5,637 bases of DNA, taken from UMGS1840 sp964537245 (lineage in GTDB: Bacteria > Bacillota > Clostridia > UMGS1840). The DNA lies in the NCBI GenBank assembly GCA_964537245.1, contig CAZHZL010000118.1, forward strand, positions 1 through 5,637, in the 5' to 3' direction. Positions 1 to 5,637 of this stretch are shown here, piece by piece (the stretch's first letter is position 1; each line of letters opens with the position of its first letter). The position numbers were made by a program, and so were the translations under genes. The notes under the pieces are model-generated. The model was given only the letters and a program-made list of their open reading frames with translations, was not told where the DNA came from and made no database searches.

Positions 1-299
1 ACGATGATAATTATGGTTTGCTTTATGATAGCAAAACATTTGAACTAAAATCCGTGTCTCCGTGCTACGACCATAATGTAGCATTTCAGGAAGGATTTTT
101 GGGACTTACAAGAACAACAATGGGCAATTCTGCTTCTCTTCCTCTTGACGAACTTTGCGAAAGGTTTATAAAGAAACATACGGATATAGCAGAAAAGTTA
201 AAAGCAATAGATTTAACAGAAGTAAAAACATATCTGTCTGAAGGACAGTTTGATGAATTAAAAGAAAGAATTTCTAACGTAATTAGCTGGAAAGATTGA
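1..299 (+). CDS. HipA-like protein kinase, C-terminal fragment (5' end outside window)
   Basis: The reading frame is open from the left edge (first full codon at 3) to TGA at 297-299, giving about 98 residues of a longer protein. It begins DDNYGLLYD, then has a short beta-rich stretch and SPCYDHNVAF. This matches the catalytic-loop and metal-binding portion of HipA-C/CtkA-like kinases, where an Asn just before a 'FG/YG' pair and an Asp in a 'P-x-[FY]-D-x-[GN]' element bind Mg-ATP. Here they are the Asn codon at 9-11 and the Asp codon at 69-71. The rest is a charged helical tail typical of the family's C-terminus. A TTG at 18 is not a credible start, because the conserved Asn lies upstream of it. 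Family members phosphorylate proteins, and some are toxins of toxin-antitoxin pairs; which type this is cannot be told without the N-terminus. The next gene starts 25 bp downstream, so the two may be co-transcribed. Family assignment is from motif memory and is fairly but not fully certain. Confidence 0.68.
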   Translation, partial: DDNYGLLYDSKTFELKSVSPCYDHNVAFQEGFLGLTRTTMGNSASLPLDELCERFIKKHTDIAEKLKAIDLTEVKTYLSEGQFDELKERISNVISWKD

Positions 300-312
300 T
301 TATAATGATTGT

Positions 313-318
313 GAGGTG
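313..318 (+). promoter_or_regulatory. Ribosome binding site fixing a TTG start
   Basis: GAGGTG lies 6 nt before the TTG at 325. An in-frame TAG at 319-321 excludes any earlier start, and the next in-frame Met (residue 51) would delete the first membrane helix. The TTG is therefore well supported. Confidence 0.75.
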
Positions 319-324
319 TAGTTT

Positions 325-984
325 TTGAAACAAAAGAAGCCTTGGTATAAAAACAAGTGGTGTATAGCACTTGTTTTACTAGTATTAATCGCAATTCCTT
401 TTCTTATAAATGAACTGTACAAATGGGGAAACTCAACTGGTAATGGCTATTATACTTTGTGGGGAGCAGATGATATGCTCGCATTTTATGGGGCAATATT
501 GTCTGTAATAGGTACTGTCTATTTAGGTTATGTGGCAATAAAGCAGAATGATAGACTAATGCAGATAGAAGAAAAAATTTATAATCGTGATTGTAGTAGC
601 GATATAGTAATAAAAAATACAGGAAGAACAACAGAAAAGTTTATTCCTCTTTCAAATGAAGAACCATGTAAATATGAAAACGGACCAGACTTAGAATTAG
701 AATTAACCAACTATGGTAATTCTATTTTAAACAAAATAAGTCTTGATTTTGGGCATGGAAAAGTTTTTACTAGCCATATAGTCTTGCCAAAAGATTGCAC
801 TAAATATGTTTTCATCAGTATACCAAATAATATTGAAAATAAAAGTTTAGTAAAATGCTCGTTTTTCAGTTGTAATCAAGTATGTACATATGGAGATTTC
901 GTATTAGAAACACATCTGAATGTAGCAAAATGTACTCATTATCATTATTATGGTTTATACAATGAAAAAGAAAAAACGATTTAG
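325..984 (+). CDS. Two-helix membrane protein of unknown function
   Basis: The product is 219 residues, starting at TTG (see the RBS entry). A basic N-terminus (KQKKPWYKNK) is followed by a hydrophobic helix at about residues 13-28, a short polar loop, and a second helix at about 51-72 (LAFYGAILSVIGTVYLGYVA). By the positive-inside rule both ends should be cytoplasmic, leaving a soluble domain of about 145 residues inside the cell. That domain looks beta-rich (around LELELTNYGNSILNKISLDF) and ends in a cluster of cysteines (178, 183, 187, 203) next to a His/Tyr-rich stretch (THYHYYG, 204-210). The W-G-A-x-D..FYG...G-T pattern before and in helix 2 recalls uncharacterised Firmicute membrane proteins, but I cannot name a family. 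It lies 25 bp after the HipA-like gene and 69 bp before the methyltransferase gene. A role as a membrane-linked defence or toxin component is only a guess from location. The gene itself is secure; the function is unknown. Confidence 0.85.
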   Translation: MKQKKPWYKNKWCIALVLLVLIAIPFLINELYKWGNSTGNGYYTLWGADDMLAFYGAILSVIGTVYLGYVAIKQNDRLMQIEEKIYNRDCSSDIVIKNTGRTTEKFIPLSNEEPCKYENGPDLELELTNYGNSILNKISLDFGHGKVFTSHIVLPKDCTKYVFISIPNNIENKSLVKCSFFSCNQVCTYGDFVLETHLNVAKCTHYHYYGLYNEKEKTI

Positions 985-1041
985 CACAAATATTTGTTGA
1001 GTAATTCTAAAATATAAAACAATAGGAATAATCATTAAAGC

Positions 1042-1046
1042 GAGGT
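1042..1046 (+). promoter_or_regulatory. Ribosome binding site of mod
   Basis: GAGGT lies 7 nt before the ATG at 1054. The 69-bp gap upstream (985-1053) is very AT-rich and contains -10-like strings (TAAAAT at 1008-1013, TATAAA at 1013-1018). None has a convincing -35 partner at 16-18 bp, so I do not call a promoter. Read-through from the upstream gene is equally possible. Confidence 0.7.
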
Positions 1047-1053
1047 ATAAAGA

Positions 1054-2721
1054 ATGGAATATACATTGGAACAAAGAAAACAGGATCTTTTTGGCGAACT
1101 TGACCGCAGAGTTGAAGATAAAATTATTGAAAGAAGCAATGCAGATTTAATAAAAAAATTAATAGATCATGCAGATTCCTTGACAGAGGCTATTACTATT
1201 GCTGAGTTGGGTACTACCTACAAGCGAACAGGATTACATTTTGATAAAAGGCTTGAAAAAAGTGAAAATACAATAAAATATTTCAAGAAAAACGAAGAAT
1301 TAAGTTTTGCAAATACTGATAATAAAACTTCCAACAAACTTATTATCGGCGATAATTATGATTCTCTGTTGAATTTGTTGATTCAATATAGAGGTTTAAT
1401 AGATGTCATATACATTGATCCACCGTATGGCAAAGATAATATGGGTGAGTTTGCAAAAACGAATTATGAAAATGCTCTTACTCGTGATAATTTGCTTTCA
1501 ATGATGTATCCACGTCTTTTGTTGGCAAAAGAATTACTATCAAGCGATGGGGTTGTTTTTTGTAGTATTGATGATAGAAATCAGGCATATATTAAGTGTT
1601 TATTTGATGAGGTTTTTGGAGAAAGTAGCTTTCTTTTTTGTATTCCACGAATTACAAAGAAAGGCGGCAAAACGACAAATACTATTCAAAAAAACAATGA
1701 TTATGTACTTGCATATACATTTTCCAGAGATATTATTTTCAATCAATTGGAAAAAGATATGTCTAGTTTTGACTTAGAGGATCAATATGTTGAAGAAAGA
1801 GGTAAACATAAGATTACGCAGACATTAGACTATAATAGTTTGTCATATAGTCCTAGCCTAGATTACCCATTAGAGTTTAATGGCAAAACATATTATCCTG
1901 GTGGCGATAAAGAAGCATGGGAAGAAAGGCAACGAGGCAATTATAGACATTTTGACTGGGCGTGGCGTTGGTCTAAATCAGCTGTCGAATGGGGAATCGA
2001 ACAAGATATTATAGTCTTAAAAGGTGATAGAATATATACTAAAACCTATGCCAAGTGCAGAAAGAAAACAGGACTTAATGAATTTGAATACGTTGAGGCA
2101 ACTAAGCCATATACAACACTATCTTTTGTTGATAATGAATACTCTAATGACAATGGAAAAAAAGAGTTAAATAAGATTTTTGTAGATGGAGAAAAGCTTT
2201 TCAAAAATCCAAAACCATCAGTTTTAATTGCAGAGCTAATCAATATGGTTTGTCCTAAAAAAGATGCAATTATTCTAGACTTTTTTGCAGGTTCAGGTTC
2301 AACGGGACAAGCTGTGTTGGAACTAAATAAAGCCGATGGAGAGCTTGGACTACGACAATTTATTCTTTGTCAAATTAATGAAAAAACTGATGAAAATCCA
2401 AATGGCATCGCATACGATGTTACATCTAAAAGATTAAAGCGCACAATGACCGGAGAATGTTATGACGGAACAAAAGATTTCAAATGGATAGAAGACAATG
2501 ACGCATTTGGTGGAAACTTAGATGTTTATGAAATTAAAACAATTTCAAATTCAGATAATTCTACGAGAGCTACCCCTTTTGATGTTATTGATGAAACATT
2601 GTATGGCAAAGAGAAATTTGCAACTTTGAGAGAAAAAATCGAATGGGTATGTCGTAATTTTGATGGAACTCAAAAAACTATTGAATCTGACGAGAAATGG
2701 AAAGAGAGAACGGAGGGCTAA
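1054..2721 (+). CDS. mod: Type III restriction-modification DNA methyltransferase (Mod subunit)
   Basis: The product is 555 residues. It is predicted to transfer methyl from S-adenosylmethionine to the N6 of adenine in a short recognition site, and to supply sequence recognition for the Mod-Res complex. Motif order is that of beta-class enzymes: catalytic motif IV DPPY at 122-125 (in VIYIDPPYG) comes first, then a long variable target-recognition region at about 190-380, motif X (FKNPKPS, 383-389), and the AdoMet-binding motif I DFFAGSGSTG at 409-418. The GDNYDSL stretch at 99-105 and the WRWSK..VEWGI segment (305-314) are also typical of type III Mod proteins. Length is somewhat below the usual 600-680 residues, mainly through short terminal regions, but all motifs are intact. 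No simple-sequence repeat of the kind that makes some mod genes phase-variable is visible. The res gene follows 6 bp after its stop. The recognition sequence cannot be read from the protein. Confidence 0.94.
   Translation: MEYTLEQRKQDLFGELDRRVEDKIIERSNADLIKKLIDHADSLTEAITIAELGTTYKRTGLHFDKRLEKSENTIKYFKKNEELSFANTDNKTSNKLIIGDNYDSLLNLLIQYRGLIDVIYIDPPYGKDNMGEFAKTNYENALTRDNLLSMMYPRLLLAKELLSSDGVVFCSIDDRNQAYIKCLFDEVFGESSFLFCIPRITKKGGKTTNTIQKNNDYVLAYTFSRDIIFNQLEKDMSSFDLEDQYVEERGKHKITQTLDYNSLSYSPSLDYPLEFNGKTYYPGGDKEAWEERQRGNYRHFDWAWRWSKSAVEWGIEQDIIVLKGDRIYTKTYAKCRKKTGLNEFEYVEATKPYTTLSFVDNEYSNDNGKKELNKIFVDGEKLFKNPKPSVLIAELINMVCPKKDAIILDFFAGSGSTGQAVLELNKADGELGLRQFILCQINEKTDENPNGIAYDVTSKRLKRTMTGECYDGTKDFKWIEDNDAFGGNLDVYEIKTISNSDNSTRATPFDVIDETLYGKEKFATLREKIEWVCRNFDGTQKTIESDEKWKERTEG
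2712..2717 (+). promoter_or_regulatory. Ribosome binding site of res, inside the 3' end of mod
   Basis: GGAGGG overlaps the last mod codons, 10 nt before the ATG at 2728. The mod stop codon (2719-2721) falls between this site and the start, an arrangement that favours translational coupling and fixed Mod:Res stoichiometry. Confidence 0.7.
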
Positions 2722-2727
2722 CGAGCT

Positions 2728-4857
2728 ATGTTACAAGAAGCAAAAGAACTTCAATTAACTGCTGTTGCTCAATTATGCGAACAGTTGAAAGATAAAGATG
2801 AACTTACGTTTAAAGCTCCTACCGGAAGCGGAAAAACTTATATGATGGCAGATTTAATGAATCGTATATTGTCTGAAAACGAAGATGTTGTTTTTCTTGT
2901 TTCTTCTCTGTCAAAGGGAAATCTTGCCGGACAGAATTATGACAAATTTTGTGAATATGCTGAGACGGGTGCTTTTCCTAACATAAAACCTCATCTTATT
3001 TCTACTGAAATTTCAACAGAAGAACGCCTTTTTATACCGACGGACTATAATGTATATATCTTACCACGAGATTTATATAAAAAAGGCGGTAGGCTTATGC
3101 AAGGCGGCATGGAATCATTTTTACAGAAGACTACTCTGCATGATTCTTTTGGTAGTTTAGGGAAAGAAGTTTATTTAATAAAAGATGAATGTCATATTGC
3201 CACTAACAATCTTGACACACTTTCAGAAGCATATTTCAGTAAGGTTATGAATTTTTCCGCTACACCTAAATTAAGTCGTGGACAAAATCCGGATGTTGAG
3301 ATTAAAGAAGCTGATGCTGTTGCTGCAAAATTGATAAAGCATATACAAATGGGTGCTGATGAAGATACTGTCGCAGATGCTATATGTAAATTTGAAGAGA
3401 TTAAGGAAAGCTATCGTAATCTTTTGGGAATAAACCCATGTCTAATTATACAGATATCTAATAAGGATAAAGCGGAACACGAGCTTAACAATGTTATTTT
3501 TCCCGAATTAAACAAGGCAGAACATCAAGATTTAAAGTGGATGCTCATTGTTGACGATGATAAACAATGCGACACCAACGATGTTTTTAAAGCAAAGAAA
3601 ATGCCCGTGTCAAAATGGAAAGATTACGCAAAAGAAAATACTTCTGTTGATATTATAATTTTCAAAATGGTTATATCAGAGGGTTGGGATATTCCTCGTG
3701 CTTGTATGCTTTATCAGGTTAGAGATTCTCAAAGCAAACAACTTGACGAACAGGTAATGGGACGTGTAAGGAGAAACCCTCGCCTTTTGGATTTTGAAAC
3801 ATTGTCAGATGAAGCACAAAAGTTAGCAATGACCGCATGGGTATGGGGCGTAGTTCCCGAATCTCAGAAAAAAGTTTTTGGAGTAAGATTGTGGGACGAG
3901 CCCGATGATATAACAAATGAAATTAGATTAAACATTACACGATTAAAACCGCTTACTCAAAAAGAAGATTTTGATTTAGAGGAATTTTTGGGGAATCAAA
4001 GAAAGCCTCTTGCCAATTCTAGCATTTTTGATTTGTATCGTAAACTTATTAAGTCTGACAATTCAGTTCAGGGAATGTGTTATGAATATGCAGACACAAC
4101 GGATAAATGGTGGGATTTTTGCGAAAACATTGATAAAATTTCAGCAGAAAGCAATAAATATAATTGTGATTATACGCAAAGCATGGAGATTGCAACTGAC
4201 GAAAACAACTGTAATATAGAAGTGTCGTTTGCATTAGATTCTTCATATGTCGATAATGGGAATTATGTTAATATAAGCGACTGGGTATGGCGTAGAAAAG
4301 ATGGCAAAGACAAATTTTCTTTTGATAGCGAAGCAGAACGAGAATGGGCAAATATTATAAAGGATCTTTCTTCCTCTGATACTTTAGAAGTAGATTCCAA
4401 GCGAGTAGCGAAAAGAGTTCTTACAGGTAAGCGTAACCCTAATTTTAATCAGTTAAAATTATTTGGGGAACCTGAGCCTGAAAGGTTGAATATGGCAAAC
4501 AAGTATTTGTGGGGAAAGAATTATGTGGCAAATTCAAATATTAAATTTGAATACTGTCTCGGTGGTGTTCGCTCGTCTTATCCAGATTTTATTATGAAGG
4601 ATAGCTTCGACAGAATTCATATTTTTGAAGTTAAGAGTGTGAATAAGTCAAGTTCAACATCTTTTGACGGTGAAGCATATGAAGAAAAAGCAAATGAACT
4701 TATAAATTGCTATAAGCAAGCCTCTGTACTTACAGGGTATATATTCTATGTGCCGATAATGAAAGGTGACACATGGCAGATTGTTCGCTTAATGAATGGT
4801 GAAAAACACATGCTAACACAAAGTGAATTTGAAACGTTTGTTAAAACAAGGCCGTAA
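2728..4857 (+). CDS. res: Type III restriction enzyme, helicase-nuclease (Res subunit)
   Basis: The product is 709 residues. It is predicted to form a complex with Mod, use ATP hydrolysis to move along or switch on DNA between unmethylated sites, and cut near the site. Superfamily 2 helicase motifs appear in order: Walker A APTGSGKT (30-37), Walker B as DECH (153-156) in place of the commoner DEAH, motif III SAT (177-179), motif V around SEGWDIPRA (317-325) and motif VI QVMGRVRR (342-349). The C-terminal third carries a PD-(D/E)XK nuclease signature: YPDF (618-621), then FEVKS (633-637), giving D620, E634 and K636; an upstream Glu in SEAEREW (534-540) may complete the site. Family members such as EcoP15I Res have about 970 residues, so this is a compact version, yet all catalytic motifs are present and no frameshift is seen. 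The start is fixed by the GGAGGG site within mod. Without Mod it would be expected to lack specificity. Confidence 0.93.
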   Translation: MLQEAKELQLTAVAQLCEQLKDKDELTFKAPTGSGKTYMMADLMNRILSENEDVVFLVSSLSKGNLAGQNYDKFCEYAETGAFPNIKPHLISTEISTEERLFIPTDYNVYILPRDLYKKGGRLMQGGMESFLQKTTLHDSFGSLGKEVYLIKDECHIATNNLDTLSEAYFSKVMNFSATPKLSRGQNPDVEIKEADAVAAKLIKHIQMGADEDTVADAICKFEEIKESYRNLLGINPCLIIQISNKDKAEHELNNVIFPELNKAEHQDLKWMLIVDDDKQCDTNDVFKAKKMPVSKWKDYAKENTSVDIIIFKMVISEGWDIPRACMLYQVRDSQSKQLDEQVMGRVRRNPRLLDFETLSDEAQKLAMTAWVWGVVPESQKKVFGVRLWDEPDDITNEIRLNITRLKPLTQKEDFDLEEFLGNQRKPLANSSIFDLYRKLIKSDNSVQGMCYEYADTTDKWWDFCENIDKISAESNKYNCDYTQSMEIATDENNCNIEVSFALDSSYVDNGNYVNISDWVWRRKDGKDKFSFDSEAEREWANIIKDLSSSDTLEVDSKRVAKRVLTGKRNPNFNQLKLFGEPEPERLNMANKYLWGKNYVANSNIKFEYCLGGVRSSYPDFIMKDSFDRIHIFEVKSVNKSSSTSFDGEAYEEKANELINCYKQASVLTGYIFYVPIMKGDTWQIVRLMNGEKHMLTQSEFETFVKTRP

Positions 4858-4915
4858 ACAAAATATAAATCCGTAATATTTGTAATGATGAAATTATCTG
4901 GAAATTTGAATATAT

Positions 4916-4921
4916 GAGGTG
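4916..4921 (+). promoter_or_regulatory. Ribosome binding site choosing the internal ATG at 4926
   Basis: GAGGTG overlaps the upstream in-frame ATG at 4914 and sits just ahead of the ATG at 4926 (6 nt after GAGG). The second ATG is therefore the likely start, and the first four codons of the longer reading are not translated. The 68-bp gap after res (4858-4925) holds only a weak AT-only imperfect repeat (4858-4866 with 4876-4883) and no convincing promoter. Confidence 0.65.
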
Positions 4922-4925
4922 TGTT

Positions 4926-5582
4926 ATGGAAAACAAAGGTGTAATATATATCTTAACAAATCCGTCTTTCCCTGAATATGTAAAGATTGGATATGCTGAC
5001 GATATTGATAAAAGATTAAAACAATTAAACCGAAGTGAATGTACTCCATTTGCATTTAGAGTTTATGCTACATACGAGGTGAATTCAAGGCTTTCCGACT
5101 TGAAAATTCACAGTATTATTGATAAACTCAATCCAAATCTGCGTTCCATCGAAAATAACGATGGCAAAAAACGTGTAAGAGAGTTTTATGCAATGACTCC
5201 TGAAGACGCCTACTCTATACTTGAAGCTATTGCAGAAATTCACGGATGTACCGATAACTTAAAACTTGTTACCCCAAATGAAAAAGAGGCTCAGGCTGAA
5301 GCAACGGCACAAGAGATTGATACTGAAGTTACAGAGAGAGCATCTAACTTTTCTTTCACAAAATGTAATATTCCCATCGGTGCAGCAATCACATATGCAA
5401 ACGATGAAACAATTACTGCAACTGTTGTTGATGACAGAAATGTGGAATACAACGGCGAAACAATGTCATTGACCGCCCTTGCAAAACTTTTGAGCGGTAT
5501 TAAATACTCCATTGCCGGCCCGAAGTTTTTTAAATATAACGGCGAATGGCTAAACGATATTAGACACAGCTTGGGAGTATAA
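4926..5582 (+). CDS. GIY-YIG nuclease (T5orf172 type) with RAMA-like C-terminal domain
   Basis: The product is 218 residues from the ATG at 4926. The N-terminal half (about 5-105) has the GIY-YIG nuclease pattern as found in the T5orf172/MUG113 group: VIYIL (6-10), YVKIG (18-22), an Arg in DKRLKQL (R30), a conserved-type His (H62) and a Glu in REFY (E86) suited to metal binding. This fold makes single-metal cuts in DNA. An Ala/Glu-rich linker (about 119-140) leads to a C-terminal region (about 148-213) with the outline of RAMA domains: PIGAAITY, then TATVVDDRNVEYNGE, then MSLTALAKLLSG and a closing aromatic-Gly stretch (KFFKYNGEWLNDI). RAMA domains are known partners of restriction enzymes and adenine methylases and are thought to read modified DNA; this match is by pattern only. 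The gene lies 68 bp after res in the same direction, which suggests an accessory nuclease of the same defence cluster. Nuclease family fairly sure; C-terminal domain tentative. Confidence 0.82.
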   Translation: MENKGVIYILTNPSFPEYVKIGYADDIDKRLKQLNRSECTPFAFRVYATYEVNSRLSDLKIHSIIDKLNPNLRSIENNDGKKRVREFYAMTPEDAYSILEAIAEIHGCTDNLKLVTPNEKEAQAEATAQEIDTEVTERASNFSFTKCNIPIGAAITYANDETITATVVDDRNVEYNGETMSLTALAKLLSGIKYSIAGPKFFKYNGEWLNDIRHSLGV

Positions 5583-5585
5583 AAT

Positions 5586-5612
5586 AATTGTCGACACACT
5601 GTATCGACAATT
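5586..5612. repeat. Perfect 9-bp inverted repeat with 9-bp spacer
   Basis: AATTGTCGA (5586-5594) and TCGACAATT (5604-5612) are exact reverse complements around CACACTGTA. It begins 3 bp after the nuclease stop codon. On the + strand no U-tract follows, so it is not a classic terminator in that direction; on the - strand the stem is followed by ATTTTAT, which could give weak termination of convergent transcripts. An operator or a recombinase core site would also fit the symmetry. Confidence 0.6.
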
Positions 5613-5613
5613 C

Positions 5614-5628
5614 AAAAGCCTTGCTTTT
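5614..5628. repeat. Small hairpin, 6-bp stem and 3-nt loop; possible weak terminator
   Basis: AAAAGC (5614-5619) pairs with GCTTTT (5623-5628) around CTT, immediately after the larger inverted repeat. The A-run/GC/T-run shape resembles a minimal terminator, but only two G-C pairs hold the stem. The two hairpins in series may together end the operon transcript. The window stops 9 bases later, so what follows cannot be judged. Confidence 0.35.
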
Positions 5629-5637
5629 AGTAGAGAT

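Noticed and set aside
86..394. 102-residue reading frame on the - strand
   Set aside because: It lies antisense to the HipA-like fragment and the start of the membrane-protein gene, has no domain-like composition, and the + strand genes here have motifs and a ribosome binding site.
1008..1018. Promoter -10-like strings upstream of mod
   Set aside because: TAAAAT and TATAAA are expected by chance in such AT-rich DNA, and no matching -35 lies at proper spacing (TTGTTG at 994-999 is only 8 or 13 bp away).
1547..1777. 76-residue + strand frame inside mod
   Set aside because: It lies wholly within the methyltransferase gene in another frame, and its hydrophobic/basic composition is typical of frame-shifted AT-rich coding sequence.
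1600..2230. Phase-variation repeats or a second target-recognition cassette in mod
   Set aside because: The region was read for tandem short repeats and inverted copies; none longer than chance runs of A or T was seen.
4914..4916. ATG at 4914 as the start of the GIY-YIG nuclease
   Set aside because: The Shine-Dalgarno sequence GAGGTG overlaps this codon and is placed to serve the ATG at 4926; the extra residues MRCV are not part of the nuclease fold.
5291..5599. 102-residue reading frame on the - strand over the nuclease 3' end and the inverted repeat
   Set aside because: It is an antisense shadow of the nuclease C-terminal domain; its start falls in the hairpin loop and no ribosome binding site is seen.

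Overview
This is an AT-rich window with five genes, all on the + strand and closely spaced. Purine-rich GAGGTG/GGAGGG-type Shine-Dalgarno sequences, one TTG start, A/T-ending codons and the protein families point to a low-GC Firmicute, probably a clostridial gut-type bacterium. That placement is an inference from style; no taxonomic marker gene is present.

Layout: (1) positions 1-299 are the 3' end of a HipA-like kinase gene whose start lies outside the window; (2) 325-984 encodes a small protein with two membrane helices, a cysteine-rich tail and no recognised family; (3) 1054-2721 and 2728-4857 are the Mod (N6-adenine methyltransferase) and Res (helicase plus PD-(D/E)XK nuclease) subunits of a compact type III restriction-modification system, almost certainly translationally coupled; (4) 4926-5582 encodes a GIY-YIG (T5orf172-type) nuclease with a C-terminal segment resembling RAMA domains, which are associated with restriction enzymes and adenine methylases; (5) the last 55 bases hold a perfect 9-bp inverted repeat followed by a second small hairpin.

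Reading: this looks like part of a defence island. Mod and Res form a textbook type III system that methylates host sites and cuts unmodified DNA. The most interesting point is that a nuclease with a possible methyl-adenine-reading domain sits directly behind an adenine methyltransferase. It could be an accessory or backup effector whose target choice depends on the methylation state that Mod sets. The HipA-like kinase and the membrane protein upstream may be independent defence or toxin modules, or parts of the same cluster. No strong promoter or classic terminator separates any of the genes.
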